Notes: generated from the sequence alone by a model not told the origin. DNA of 64,000 bases from Anaeromassilibacillus stercoravium (GCA_019118845.1 DWYE01000069.1:52233-116232), one strand, 5' to 3'; counted from the stretch's first letter, positions 8,700 to 17,619 are shown. Translations and numbers: made by a program.

Positions 8700-9887
8700 A
8701 TGGCACGTTTTGTTTATGCGGACAACGCCGCAACTACGCCGGTTTCCCCTACCGTCTTTGCGGCCATGAAACCGTTTTATACCGACCTTTATGGCAATCC
8801 CTCCAGCCTATATTCCGTGGGCCGGGAGGCCAAAAAGCACCTGGAACTGGCCCGCGCAGACGTCGCGGCCTGCCTGAACGCCGAACCCAACGAGATCTTT
8901 TTTACATCGGGCGGAAGCGAAGCGGACAACTGGGCGATCAAAGGGATTGCCCATCAGCTTGCCAAAAAGGGGAAGAAGCACATCATCACATCCAAATTTG
9001 AGCATCATGCGGTGCTTCATACCTGCGCATCGCTGGAAAAAGAGGGCTTTTCCGTCACCTATTTGGACGTCCACGCTGATGGACTCGTACGGCCGGAGGA
9101 ATTGGAAGCGGCGATCCGCGAGGACACGGCCCTGGTGACGGTCATGTATGCGAACAACGAAATCGGCACGATCCAGCCGGTTTCGGAAATCGGCGCCATC
9201 TGCCAGAAGCACGGCGTTTTGTTCCACACCGACGCTGTACAAGCGGCCGGCACACTGCCGGTCGACGTCAAGGGGCAGCACATCGACCTGCTTTCGCTCT
9301 CCGCGCACAAGTTCCACGGGCCGAAGGGCGTGGGCGCGCTGTTTATCCGCAAAGGCATCTCGCTTCCCAATTTGGTCGACGGCGGCGCGCAGGAGCGCGG
9401 ACGGCGTGCCGGCACAGAAAACGTGGCCGGGATCGTCGGATTGAGCGTTGCGCTCAAAGAGGCCTGTGCCACCATGGCGGAGCGCGCCAAGCGTTTGACC
9501 GCTATGCGGGACCGGCTGATCGACGGGGCATTGCAGATCGAGCGCACCCGCCTGAACGGCGACCGGACCAAACGCCTGCCAGGGAACGTCAACCTGTGCT
9601 TTGAGGGCATCGAGGGGGAGTCCTTGTTGCTGCTGCTGGACTTAAACGGCGTATGCGGTTCGTCCGGCTCGGCCTGTACGTCCGGTTCCCTCGACCCCAG
9701 CCATGTGCTTCTCGCAATCGGCCTCCCACATGAAATTGCGCACGGCTCCCTGCGCCTCTCCTTCAGCGACCAAAACACGGAGGAAGACGTCGATTACATC
9801 TTGGAAGTACTTCCCGGCATCGTGGAACGGCTACGCTCCATGAGTCCCCTATGGGAAGAGATCGTGAACGGGCAAAAGGCCGATTGA
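8700..9887 (+). CDS. iscS: cysteine desulfurase (IscS/NifS type)
   Basis: PLP enzyme that takes sulfur from cysteine for Fe-S cluster assembly. 395 residues. The N-terminus VYADNAATTPVSP is typical; EHHAVLHTC holds the PLP-stacking His; SLSAHKFHGPKGVG carries the Schiff-base Lys; GSSGSACTSGSLDPSHVL holds the catalytic Cys in a long group I loop. An AAAGGAAAGG site precedes the ATG. It lies 37 bases upstream of iscU, so the two form a two-gene Fe-S assembly unit. No iscR-like gene is seen in the window. Confidence 0.95.
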   Translation: MARFVYADNAATTPVSPTVFAAMKPFYTDLYGNPSSLYSVGREAKKHLELARADVAACLNAEPNEIFFTSGGSEADNWAIKGIAHQLAKKGKKHIITSKFEHHAVLHTCASLEKEGFSVTYLDVHADGLVRPEELEAAIREDTALVTVMYANNEIGTIQPVSEIGAICQKHGVLFHTDAVQAAGTLPVDVKGQHIDLLSLSAHKFHGPKGVGALFIRKGISLPNLVDGGAQERGRRAGTENVAGIVGLSVALKEACATMAERAKRLTAMRDRLIDGALQIERTRLNGDRTKRLPGNVNLCFEGIEGESLLLLLDLNGVCGSSGSACTSGSLDPSHVLLAIGLPHEIAHGSLRLSFSDQNTEEDVDYILEVLPGIVERLRSMSPLWEEIVNGQKAD

Positions 9888-9924
9888 ATCAAAACACCAG
9901 GACAGAGAAAAGAGGATGTTTTTT

Positions 9925-10362
9925 ATGGCATACAGTGAGAAAGTAATGGACCATTTTGCAAATCCCCGCAACGTTGGAGAGATGAAGGACCCCAGCGGCG
10001 TCGGCGAGGTGGGAAATTCCCGCTGCGGCGACATCATGCGCATGTACATCAAGGTGGAGGGCGACACCATCACCGATGTGAAATTCAAGACTTTTGGATG
10101 CGGCGCGGCGATTGCCACCAGCTCCATGGCAACCGAGCTGATCAAAGGGAAAACGATCGAAGACGCGCTCAAGCTCACCAATCAAGCGGTGATGGAAGCA
10201 CTGGACGGCCTGCCGCCGGTCAAAGTCCACTGTTCGGTTTTGGCGGAACAGGCCATCAAAGCGGCGGTCGCCGACTACTACAAACGGCAGGGGATTGACC
10301 CCACCCCGCTGGTGGGGGAACTCGCAGAGTGCGAAGAATGCGCCTGCGGCCTGCACGAATAA
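9925..10362 (+). CDS. iscU: Fe-S cluster scaffold protein IscU
   Basis: Scaffold on which the [2Fe-2S] cluster is built with IscS. 145 residues, single NifU N-terminal domain. The three cluster cysteines are at RCGDIM, FGCGAAIATSSM and VHCSVLAEQAI. The ATG at 9925 is chosen over one nine bases earlier because AAAGAGG lies a proper distance before it and the product then starts MAYSEKVMDHF, as in other IscU proteins. A short C-terminal extension ECEECACGLHE is cysteine-rich. A strong terminator follows. Confidence 0.95.
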   Translation: MAYSEKVMDHFANPRNVGEMKDPSGVGEVGNSRCGDIMRMYIKVEGDTITDVKFKTFGCGAAIATSSMATELIKGKTIEDALKLTNQAVMEALDGLPPVKVHCSVLAEQAIKAAVADYYKRQGIDPTPLVGELAECEECACGLHE

Positions 10363-10372
10363 GAATACGCAA

Positions 10373-10427
10373 AAAGGGGCTGTCCGTTCAGATCAAAGAA
10401 TGGACAGCCCCTTTGTTTTTTATTTTT
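10373..10427 (+). terminator. terminator of iscSU, probably bidirectional
   Basis: AAAGGGGCTGTCC pairs with GGACAGCCCCTTT (13 pairs) and is followed by a T-rich tract; on the minus strand the stem is followed by TTTTT, so it can also end transcription of the convergent CarD-family gene. Confidence 0.9.
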
Positions 10428-10440
10428 GCCGAGGAAAAAC

Positions 10441-10965
10441 TCACGCACCCTGCGCAACTTCCAGCGCAGAGATTCTTTGCTCAATATAGGCGGGTACTTC
10501 ATCAAACGAGATTCCCAATGCGACGGACAGCTCTTCGTGTAGCAATTCTTCCGCACGTTTCCGATATTGTTGATCCGTTTTGCCCGGTTTCTTTCCGTTT
10601 TGGACCAGCTTTTTGCTCTTCCGGTAAACCGTCTTAATCAAGCGGATGAGATCCTCGCACTCATGCGTTTGCAGGGATGTGCGGTAATGCTCTGCCAACA
10701 TGCGCGGGTCGCGGCACTCAAAAGAATCCTCCGAAATTTCCGGGATGCGGTCGATCAGGTGGTCCGCCGCTTCCTTTGTCATCACCGGACGCATAAACAC
10801 ACTGGTGTCCACCGGCGTATAAATCGTGCTGGCACTTCGAACCGGGACCAACTTATAATACAGCTTCTCCTTATCGACCCCGGGGAGGCTCTCCGGCGTG
10901 CCAACCTCTTCTACACGGCAAATTCCCGTGTTTCCATAAACAATCAAATCGCCCTTCTGAAACAT
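10441..10965 (-). CDS. CarD-family transcription regulator
   Basis: CarD/CdnL proteins bind the RNA polymerase beta subunit through an N-terminal Tudor-like domain (also found in Mfd) and stabilise open promoter complexes. 174 residues: FQKGDLIVYGNTGICRVEEVG is the Tudor-like RNAP-interaction start, and the C-terminal half is helical and basic (YRKSKKLVQNGKKPGKT). The internal ATG was chosen because GGAGGG lies seven bases before it. Convergent with iscU and sharing its terminator. Family assignment is good; the target genes are unknown. Confidence 0.9.
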   Translation of the reverse strand: MFQKGDLIVYGNTGICRVEEVGTPESLPGVDKEKLYYKLVPVRSASTIYTPVDTSVFMRPVMTKEAADHLIDRIPEISEDSFECRDPRMLAEHYRTSLQTHECEDLIRLIKTVYRKSKKLVQNGKKPGKTDQQYRKRAEELLHEELSVALGISFDEVPAYIEQRISALEVAQGA

Positions 10966-11216
10966 TTTCTCGCCCTCCAAAAAAACAACCAACGTATCCT
11001 TTCACAACGTCAGCAAATGGGCGAACTCTGCGTTCATTCTCGTCGGGGTGGTCAAGGGAACATACCCACCGGCCATCCCACTCGCACCATGCATTCACCA
11101 TTTGCTAAAACAGGCAGCGCCATCTTTGAAGCTAAGGGACTCCTTATCAAACGTTCACGCTGTATCTTTATTTTAGCACAATATTGGATGAAAATGTAAG
11201 AAAAATTTGAAAATGT

Positions 11217-11426
11217 TTAAAAAGAGCGCCGGTTTGGAGGGCTATTCGCTGGCCGCAAAGCACCGCTAACCTGTTGAATCACCTCCGCTAGGGAACAAAG
11301 ATCCGCTATATTTTCTGCGGTTCGAAGCAGCGCTCTCGTTTGAAACACCTGATTTTGGAGTCTTTGCACAGCCAAGACGGTCCTGTGCGCAGCGTCTAAT
11401 TGCCAAAGCAACTGCTGTGGATGCAT
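11217..11426 (-). CDS. small helical protein of unknown function
   Basis: 69 codons, opening with ATG behind AGGAGAGGGAGGG. The product (starts MHPQQLLWQLDAAHRTVLAV) looks wholly alpha-helical in its first 55 residues, rich in Leu, Gln and Ala, with a Pro/Arg-rich end. No family recognised, no signal peptide or membrane segment. It lies upstream of the CarD-family gene on the same strand, 251 bases apart, and is divergent to another small gene at 11546. The strong ribosome binding site is the main support for its being real. Confidence 0.5.
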   Translation of the reverse strand: MHPQQLLWQLDAAHRTVLAVQRLQNQVFQTRALLRTAENIADLCSLAEVIQQVSGALRPANSPPNRRSF

Positions 11427-11489
11427 ACAAGTCCCTCCCTCTCCTTTATGGTATTCCAAGAAATCCGATAGGTGTCTCTTTACGGGATA

Positions 11490-11517
11490 TTGCCTATGAA
11501 GTAAAATATGGTATACT
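11490..11517 (+). promoter_or_regulatory. promoter of the 59-codon gene
   Basis: TTGCCT, 16 bases, then TATACT preceded by TGG (extended -10). It sits 29 bases before the small gene at 11546. Confidence 0.65.
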
Positions 11518-11545
11518 GAACACATAGATTGGGGGAGAACTTGTA

Positions 11546-11725
11546 ATGAAACGCAGATGTCATCACCGGAAAATCGATCGGGACCTGGAACAACTCAACC
11601 AAAATTTAAACACCATCATTCAAAATCAGAATGAACTCTATTGCAAGCTGGAGCAGCTATATGCCATCGTTACGTCTTTGGATAGCCTCGACGGCACAGA
11701 CAAGCATAAAACTGGGGATTCTTAA
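11546..11725 (+). CDS. small coiled-coil-like protein of unknown function
   Basis: A 59-codon gene: ATG with GGGGGAG upstream, ending in TAA just before a terminator. The product starts MKRRCHHRKIDRDLEQL and continues with Leu/Ile at heptad-like spacing (LEQLNQNLNTIIQNQNELY, then KLEQLYAIV), suggesting a short coiled coil with a basic head and an acidic tail. It has its own extended -10 promoter and terminator, so it looks like a complete monocistronic unit. No family recognised. Confidence 0.65.
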   Translation: MKRRCHHRKIDRDLEQLNQNLNTIIQNQNELYCKLEQLYAIVTSLDSLDGTDKHKTGDS

Positions 11726-11735
11726 CCCTAAACAA

Positions 11736-11785
11736 AGAAAGGACCCTGCATCTTTCTTCCGATGCAAAAGTCCTTTCTCTTTTTT
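11736..11785 (+). terminator. terminator after the 59-codon gene (also faces the DUF1015 gene)
   Basis: AGAAAGGA pairs with TCCTTTCT, and TGCAT with ATGCA inside it, followed by CTTTTTT. It lies between the small gene and the convergent DUF1015 gene and may serve both. Confidence 0.85.
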
Positions 11786-11788
11786 GAA

Positions 11789-13042
11789 TTATTCTTGAAT
11801 TTGCCGGCACTCCATGTAAAACCGCTTATCCCACGCATGGCCCATTGAAAAGGTCTTCCGCGGCAATGCGCCGTCGAGCACAACCGTTTTGAAGAGTTCT
11901 TTTTTCGGCATGGCTTCCAACAGGAACCCGATGTTTCCCTCCTGGGCGGAGAGCTCTTCGACGACTTCCTCTCCATGGATATAATCGATCCGTCCGCCGT
12001 TTTCTTCTATGTAGGCGTCTAAGAACTTTTGAAGCGTCCCCACCGGAAGATTGGACGATGCTTGGGAGAAATACAGCTCGGTTTTCTCTTTTCCTTTGCA
12101 TACGACCACACGCTGGCCGTCCGGCGCACCGCACTGGGCCTTCAGCGCTTCCAGCAGCTTTTTCTCATCCACGCCGAATACCACCCGGTGGATCGGCTCA
12201 AATTCCAAAGAGGCGTCGTGCAGGTTGACCACCTCGACCAGCGCATACCGCGCCGGATGCACGCGGGCTTCCTCGGGCGGGAGGACTTTCTTCAAATTCT
12301 CATAGCAGGTCTTTGCCGTCGCCAAGGAATGGTTGCCGTCGCCTACGGCGAAAAGCAGGGGGGCCTTCCCGGTGAGATCATACCGGGCATTAAAGGCCTC
12401 CGGGTCTGCCAGCTCATCCAAAGCGGCCAAAATGCGCCGCGCCTCGGAATCATCGCAGAGGATTCCCTCCAGCGACCCGCTGTCCTGCATAAGGTCGAAC
12501 TGATACACCTGTTCCAATTCGCCCGCGCGGTCTTCCACTGGCTCGATCACCGTCTTCATCGGATCGTCGATCAGCAGCATAATGTGCGGGCACTCCAACG
12601 CAGCGTTCTCGCGCACCTTGACGCGCGGCGGGATGCGCTCCAACACCGTCCCCTCCGTTGCGCGGATCAGGGACTGGGACCCCTTTGTGAAATCATACTT
12701 TTCCAGGTCGACCACACCGATCAGCCCGCGGCGGATTTTCCCATCGCGGAGCGTCCTGCGCACATAGATAAAATTCTCTACCGTGCGAAAGATCCCGTCT
12801 GCCAAATACCGGTCCATCGCTGCATTCACCGCCGCAATCCGCTGCTCAACCCCTGGCTGCTCCAGGTAAAGCTCAGGTACGATCATGCGCAGGGTGGAGG
12901 GGGCGTCCCCCACAAACGATTCCACCTCTTGCCAATAATCAGGCTGTGACGTGTATTGATCGCACGCGACAACGCTCCACTTGGTGAGGTCTGTTTCGGT
13001 GGGCAGCAGGACATTTGCCGGATAAAATCCCAAACTGTTCAT
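11789..13042 (-). CDS. DUF1015 family protein
   Basis: 417 residues, full length for the family (COG4198). Recognised by the start FYPANVLLPTETDLTKWSVV, the CDQYTSQPDYWQ segment and FAVGDGNHSLATAKTCYE, the most conserved DUF1015 motif. The biochemical role is not established; members often lie beside serine-biosynthesis genes, which is not so here. The ATG has AGGAG nine bases upstream. It is monocistronic, between its own minus-strand promoter and a shared terminator. Confidence 0.85.
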   Translation of the reverse strand: MNSLGFYPANVLLPTETDLTKWSVVACDQYTSQPDYWQEVESFVGDAPSTLRMIVPELYLEQPGVEQRIAAVNAAMDRYLADGIFRTVENFIYVRRTLRDGKIRRGLIGVVDLEKYDFTKGSQSLIRATEGTVLERIPPRVKVRENAALECPHIMLLIDDPMKTVIEPVEDRAGELEQVYQFDLMQDSGSLEGILCDDSEARRILAALDELADPEAFNARYDLTGKAPLLFAVGDGNHSLATAKTCYENLKKVLPPEEARVHPARYALVEVVNLHDASLEFEPIHRVVFGVDEKKLLEALKAQCGAPDGQRVVVCKGKEKTELYFSQASSNLPVGTLQKFLDAYIEENGGRIDYIHGEEVVEELSAQEGNIGFLLEAMPKKELFKTVVLDGALPRKTFSMGHAWDKRFYMECRQIQE

Positions 13043-13132
13043 TCAATGATTCTCCTCATGTTGGATTTCCCGCGCGGCGGCGGGGCTCGCCTTCCGGGAA
13101 GGGGACGTTCCCTCCGCCGGTATAACAGGCAT

Positions 13133-13161
13133 ATTGTATCGCGTTCTGTCGAAAAAGGCAA
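13133..13161 (-). promoter_or_regulatory. promoter of the DUF1015 gene
   Basis: Minus strand: TTGCCT (forward 13156-13161), 17 bases, TACAAT (forward 13133-13138), about 85 bases before the start codon. It is back to back with the promoter at 13198. Confidence 0.65.
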
Positions 13162-13197
13162 GTTTCAGCGCGCTGTATTTTCAAGGAGCCTCTTGCA

Positions 13198-13226
13198 TTG
13201 CACAAAGGGCAAAAACTTCCTATAAT
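13198..13226 (+). promoter_or_regulatory. sigma-A promoter of the EndoQ-UvrD fusion gene
   Basis: TTGCAC, 17 bases, perfect TATAAT. The predicted transcript would begin only about 35 bases before the ATG at 13268. Confidence 0.8.
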
Positions 13227-13267
13227 GAGGGAGAAAACGCGAATTTTGTCAAAAACAGGTGAACGAG

Positions 13268-16200
13268 ATGTATATTGCTGATTTACATATTCATTCCAAA
13301 TATTCCCGCGCCACCAGCCGGGAATGTGTCCCCGAATATCTGGACCTCTGGGCAAGGCGCAAAGGTATCGATATCGTCGGCACGGGGGACTTTACGCACC
13401 CGGCATGGCGCGAAGAATTGAACGAAAAGCTGGTCCCCGCGGAAGAAGGGCTCTATACCCTCCGGGAGGAATACCGCCTGCACGACGCCTGTACGGACGG
13501 GCTGCGGCGTCCCCGCTTTGTGGTGACGGGCGAAATCAGTTCCATTTACAAAAAGGGCGGCAGGGTCCGCAAGGTGCACAACGTCATCCTTCTTCCCAGC
13601 TTAGAGGCGGCGGAAACGCTCGCACAAAAGCTGGAGGCAATCGGCAACATTCACTCGGACGGGCGGCCGATTCTGGGCTTAGATTGCCGTGACCTGCTGG
13701 AAATCACCTTGGAGGCGTGCCCGGACGCCGTCTTCATCCCGGCGCACATATGGACGCCGCACTTCTCACTGTTCGGCGCGTTCTCCGGGTTCGACACCAT
13801 TGAGGAGTGTTTCGAAGACCTGACGCCCCATATCCACGCCCTGGAAACCGGCCTTTCTTCGGACCCGCCCATGAACTGGCGGCTTTCTGCGCTGGACGGT
13901 TACCATCTCATCTCCAATTCCGACGCGCATTCCCCGTCCAAGCTGGGCAGGGAGGCCAATCTGCTGGACATTCCGCTCTCCTACCCCGCCCTTTCCCACG
14001 CCCTACAGACCGGGGAAGGCCTTGCAGGGACCATCGAGTTCTTCCCAGAAGAGGGAAAATACCATTACGACGGCCACCGGAACTGCAATCTCTGCCTGAG
14101 TCCCGCAGAGGCAGAGCGCTACGGAGGGATATGCCCCGTCTGCGGGCGTAAGCTGACCATCGGTGTGCAGCACCGGGTGGAACAGCTCGCGGACCGGGGC
14201 GAGGATGCCCGTGCGCCGGGCGCAAACCCATTCGAAAGCCTCGCCCCTCTGCCGGAGGTAATCGCAGGCTCGACCGGTTTATCGGCCACCGGGAGTAAGG
14301 TCGCCGCACAATACGAATCCATGCTGCGGCAGCTCGGCCCGGAATTCCCCATCCTGCGCGAAATCGCGCCGGAGGACATCGAGCGCGCCGCCGGCCCCTG
14401 TGTTGCGGAGGGGATTCGCCGCCTACGCGCCGGGAAGGTCGAGCGTTCCCCCGGATACGACGGTGCATATGGAAAAATCCAGCTGCTTCGTCCGGACGAA
14501 ATCGACGCACTAAACGGGCAGATCAGTTTCTTCCTTGGACAAACGCCCGCGAAGAAAGGACCTGCTAGAAAGCTCCAAAAGCGCGCCGCAAAGGCGGAAT
14601 CCGCCCCAGCCATATCCACGCCCTCCGCTCCTTCCGGTCCCCTCGACGGCCTGAACGAGGAACAGCTTGCCGCTGTAACCGCGCCGGAACGCGCGGTATC
14701 GGTGATCGCCGGGCCAGGCACGGGAAAAACCAAGACGCTCGTCTCGCGCATCGCCTATCTCATCCAGAACCGCGGCGTCAAGCCTTCGGAAATCACCGCT
14801 GTAACCTTCACGAACAAGGCCGCCGTGGAAATGCGCGAACGCCTGGAAAAGCAGCTCGGCGGCAAACGTGCGGTCCGCGCCATGACCATCGGCACGTTCC
14901 ACGCCATTTGCCTCCAGCTTTTGACCGAACACACGCAGGGCGTCAATCTGCTGGATGAATACGAAGCGCGGGAAATTGCGGACGAAATCGGCAAAGCGCA
15001 CGCCTGCAAGCTCTCCCCCACAGCCTTTCTGCAAGAGGTCTCCCGCCGGAAAAACGGGTTGGAACCATCGGAAAGCGCGCTCTCTTCCGAGGTATTCGAC
15101 GCATATCAGGAGTGCTTGCACACGGCGAATGTCCTGGACTTTGACGATCTTCTCCTACAAGCCGTTGCGATGGCAGAAGCGGAGACGGAAAAAAACGCCA
15201 AATGGGCCAAACGGTTCCACTATCTTCTCGTGGACGAGTTTCAAGACATCAACGCCCTGCAATTCCGGTTGGTGCAGGCGTGGAACCGAAACGGAAAAAG
15301 CCTGTTTGTGATCGGCGACCCGGACCAGTCCATCTATGGATTCCGCGGGTCGGACGCCCATTGCTTTGCCCGCCTGGAAGAGAGCTTCCCGGCTATGCGT
15401 TCCATCCGCCTGTTGAAAAACTACCGCTCCACGCCGGAGATCCTGCGCTGCGCGCTCCCGGTCATCTCGGAAAACGAAGGACTGCAGCGGCTTTTGGAGG
15501 CGCAGCACCCCAGCGGGGCGCTTGTGCGCTGTGTCACGGCGGAGAGCGATCTCTCCGAGGGGATTTATATCGCCAAGGAGATCAACCGCATGGTGGGTGG
15601 CATCGATATGCTGGACAGCGACGCCGGGTTCTCCCATGCGGAGGATGCGCCGCCGCGCAGTTTCTCCGACATCGCCGTTTTATACCGTACCCACCGGCAG
15701 GCCGACCTGGTGGAAAAATGCCTCCGCCGGGAGGGGATTCCCTGTGTAATCGCCGGGCGCGACGACTTCTTGGCGGACAACGCAGTGCGTGGAGCTATAA
15801 GCTTTTTCCACTTTCTGTTGGATGTGCAAAACGATCCCGCCCTGCGCGCCTGCTTAAAGCTCGTTTGGAACTGTCCCGCGGACTTGACCGGCAGCCTTGC
15901 GCAATTTTTTGCGCAGGCGGCAAGCGGGAATTCTTCCCAGGAAGCCTTGGACGCCGCTGCAACCGAATACGCGGATGTGGCGGTCCTACAGCCCTTCTTT
16001 GCGCGGGTGGAGGAATTCCGGCAGCGCGTGGGAAAGGAAAAGCCGCGCAAGCTCTTGGATGCATGGGCCAAAGCGCAGGGACTCACCGCCTCAGAACCTT
16101 TCCAGCGCCTGTTGAACACAGCGGTATTCCACAAAGACATGACCTCTTTCCTGCAAAATCTGCTTCTCGGCCAGGAGAGCGACCTAATGCGAAGCGCGAC

Positions 16201-16519
16201 CGGAAAACTCTACGAAGCGGGCGCGGTCACCCTGATGACCCTGCACGGCTCCAAGGGCTTGGAATTCCCTGTGGTTTTCCTCGCCGGCGTCCGGCAGGGA
16301 AAAATCCCTCTGGAGTCCCCCAAGCATCCGGCAAATGTGGAAGAGGAACGCCGTCTATTTTACGTTGGGATGACCCGCGCGCAGGATGAATTGATCCTAT
16401 TGACCTCAAACGAGCCCTCCTGCTTTTTGGATGCGATCCCGGCGGACTGCCTGCATAAGACTACCACCGGAGGAAAAAAGCGCGCTTCGGAGATGAAGCA
16501 GTTGAGCTTGTTTGATTGA
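13268..16519 (+). CDS. fusion of endonuclease Q-like PHP nuclease and UvrD/PcrA-type helicase
   Basis: 1083 residues. The N-terminal ~400 residues are a PHP phosphoesterase of the endonuclease Q type: ADLHIHSKYSRATS, GTGDFTHPAW, VTGEISSIYKKGGRVRKVHN, a Zn ribbon (CNLC near residue 273, CPVC near 293) and GVQHRVEQLADR. EndoQ cuts DNA 5' of deaminated bases and abasic sites. After a ~40-residue Lys/Ala/Pro linker comes a complete SF1A helicase: GPGTGKTKTLVSRIAYL near residue 481, LVDEFQDINALQF, GDPDQSIYGFRGSD, LKNYRSTPEIL, LHGSKGLEFPVVFLAG near 997 and RRLFYVGMTRAQDEL. ATG 13268 is preferred over GTG 13259 because AGGTG lies six bases before it and the product then starts as EndoQ does. Probably a DNA-lesion nicking and unwinding machine; that function is inferred. 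Confidence 0.92.
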   Translation: MYIADLHIHSKYSRATSRECVPEYLDLWARRKGIDIVGTGDFTHPAWREELNEKLVPAEEGLYTLREEYRLHDACTDGLRRPRFVVTGEISSIYKKGGRVRKVHNVILLPSLEAAETLAQKLEAIGNIHSDGRPILGLDCRDLLEITLEACPDAVFIPAHIWTPHFSLFGAFSGFDTIEECFEDLTPHIHALETGLSSDPPMNWRLSALDGYHLISNSDAHSPSKLGREANLLDIPLSYPALSHALQTGEGLAGTIEFFPEEGKYHYDGHRNCNLCLSPAEAERYGGICPVCGRKLTIGVQHRVEQLADRGEDARAPGANPFESLAPLPEVIAGSTGLSATGSKVAAQYESMLRQLGPEFPILREIAPEDIERAAGPCVAEGIRRLRAGKVERSPGYDGAYGKIQLLRPDEIDALNGQISFFLGQTPAKKGPARKLQKRAAKAESAPAISTPSAPSGPLDGLNEEQLAAVTAPERAVSVIAGPGTGKTKTLVSRIAYLIQNRGVKPSEITAVTFTNKAAVEMRERLEKQLGGKRAVRAMTIGTFHAICLQLLTEHTQGVNLLDEYEAREIADEIGKAHACKLSPTAFLQEVSRRKNGLEPSESALSSEVFDAYQECLHTANVLDFDDLLLQAVAMAEAETEKNAKWAKRFHYLLVDEFQDINALQFRLVQAWNRNGKSLFVIGDPDQSIYGFRGSDAHCFARLEESFPAMRSIRLLKNYRSTPEILRCALPVISENEGLQRLLEAQHPSGALVRCVTAESDLSEGIYIAKEINRMVGGIDMLDSDAGFSHAEDAPPRSFSDIAVLYRTHRQADLVEKCLRREGIPCVIAGRDDFLADNAVRGAISFFHFLLDVQNDPALRACLKLVWNCPADLTGSLAQFFAQAASGNSSQEALDAAATEYADVAVLQPFFARVEEFRQRVGKEKPRKLLDAWAKAQGLTASEPFQRLLNTAVFHKDMTSFLQNLLLGQESDLMRSATGKLYEAGAVTLMTLHGSKGLEFPVVFLAGVRQGKIPLESPKHPANVEEERRLFYVGMTRAQDELILLTSNEPSCFLDAIPADCLHKTTTGGKKRASEMKQLSLFD

Positions 16520-16588
16520 TTCCCATCCGGGCCATTTGGCTTGTAACATGTTTTTCTTAATTTAGAAACGGATTTTCGATCGAACTTG

Positions 16589-16630
16589 AAAGCGCTCCCC
16601 ATTACAAAAGGCAATGGGGAGCGCTTTTTC
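16589..16630 (+). terminator. terminator of the EndoQ-UvrD gene
   Basis: AAAGCGCTCCCCATT pairs with AATGGGGAGCGCTTT (15 pairs) and runs into TTTTTCTTT. The remaining bases up to 16855 hold no other recognisable feature. Confidence 0.9.
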
Positions 16631-16855
16631 TTTGTCTGTTGGAAACAGCGGATTCCAGCGGGCCGTACTTGGGGTAACAGCAATTTTCGGGCCACCGCCT
16701 GCATAGATTCCATGGCAACCTGCCAAAAAATACGATCTGAAATGGGAATGCGTTTCTAGGGCGAAAATGGGAACCCTATCTTCCATGTGGCTTCCTACAA
16801 AATCGCTGTGGAAAGCCCAAAACGAGGTCTACTTTATTGGATTGGGGGTAAGGGA

Positions 16856-17275
16856 TTGGAGCCATTCGCCGAATATTTGGAACGAGTAGAAAATCCGCTG
16901 CACCGGGATAGGCTACAGAATATATTCCACTGGATTACCGCCACGTTCCCCACACTGAGGCCCAAAATTGCTTGGAACCAGCCGATGTTTACCGACCACG
17001 GTACGTTCATCATCGGTTTCAGCGTTGCCAAAAAGCATCTGGCCGTCGCCCCAGAACGGGCGGGCATCGAGCGTTTTTTGGATGACATCCTACAGGCCGG
17101 CTATACGCACAGCAAAGAAATTATCCGCATCGGATGGGCACAGCCGGTGGACTTCCCCCTGCTGGAACGGATGATCCGCTTTAATCTGGAAGAGAAGGCA
17201 AACTGCCAGACCTTTTGGCGGAAAGGGCGCCTCCGCACAGAAGAACTGCCGGATCACGCAACCGGGAAACGCTGA
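16856..17275 (+). CDS. DUF1801 / YdhG-like protein
   Basis: Small domain of the YdhG/Fra family, some members of which are described as iron chaperones. Recognised by EPFAEYLERVENPLHRDRL, PKIAWNQPMFTDHGTFIIGF and FSVAKKHLAVAPE, followed by the IRIGWAQPVDFPLLERMI segment. Start is uncertain: TTG 16856 puts the family-like EPFAEYL at the N-terminus (139 residues), while GTG 16787 in the same frame would add 23 atypical residues; neither has a strong ribosome binding site. Stands alone; function in this organism unknown. Confidence 0.8.
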   Translation: MEPFAEYLERVENPLHRDRLQNIFHWITATFPTLRPKIAWNQPMFTDHGTFIIGFSVAKKHLAVAPERAGIERFLDDILQAGYTHSKEIIRIGWAQPVDFPLLERMIRFNLEEKANCQTFWRKGRLRTEELPDHATGKR

Positions 17276-17323
17276 TCCGAAGGTTCCCCCTCACAAAGAT
17301 GCACAGGAAGACCCAAAATGAAG

Positions 17324-17360
17324 AAGCCTGCGGCGCATTCCTGAACGCGCCACAGGCTTT
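17324..17360 (+). terminator. hairpin after the DUF1801 gene, possible terminator
   Basis: AAGCCTG-GGCGC pairs with GCGCC-CAGGCTT across a 10-base loop, with one mismatch, followed by TTATAT rather than a clean T-tract. Position 48 bases past the stop suggests a terminator. Confidence 0.5.
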
Positions 17361-17511
17361 ATATAAAAAAACCTTGCATCCTTCCTATCGGGCATAAGAA
17401 TCATACATCCCAGTTTGTGGAGTGTGCTATGCAAAAACAGCAACTTGCCGTTGGGAAATGTTAACAAAAAATACCCGCGATAAACGCAGGCTAAAATGCT
17501 TCCAATAGAGA

Positions 17512-17545
17512 AAACCTGCGGTGCGCGACTTGCTCACCGCAGGTT
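17512..17545 (-). terminator. terminator of tRNA-Gly
   Basis: Directly behind the CCA end of the tRNA on the minus strand, AAACCTGCGGTG pairs with CACCGCAGGTTT (12 pairs) and is followed by TCTCTATT. The stem starts within the last base of the CCA. Confidence 0.8.
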
Positions 17546-17619
17546 TGGAGCGGCTGATGGGAGTCGAACCCACCTCCGAAGCTTGGGAAGCTTCTATTCT
17601 ACCGATGAACTACAGCCGC
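17546..17619 (-). tRNA. tRNA-Gly (anticodon CCC)
   Basis: 74 nt including an encoded CCA. The acceptor arms GCGGCTG and CAGCCGC pair; the D-arm is GTTCATCGGTAGAA-like; the anticodon stem GAAGC/GCTTC encloses TTCCCAA, so the anticodon is CCC, reading GGG; the T-arm contains GGTTCGACTCC. Discriminator base is T. It has its own promoter and terminator. Confidence 0.97.
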
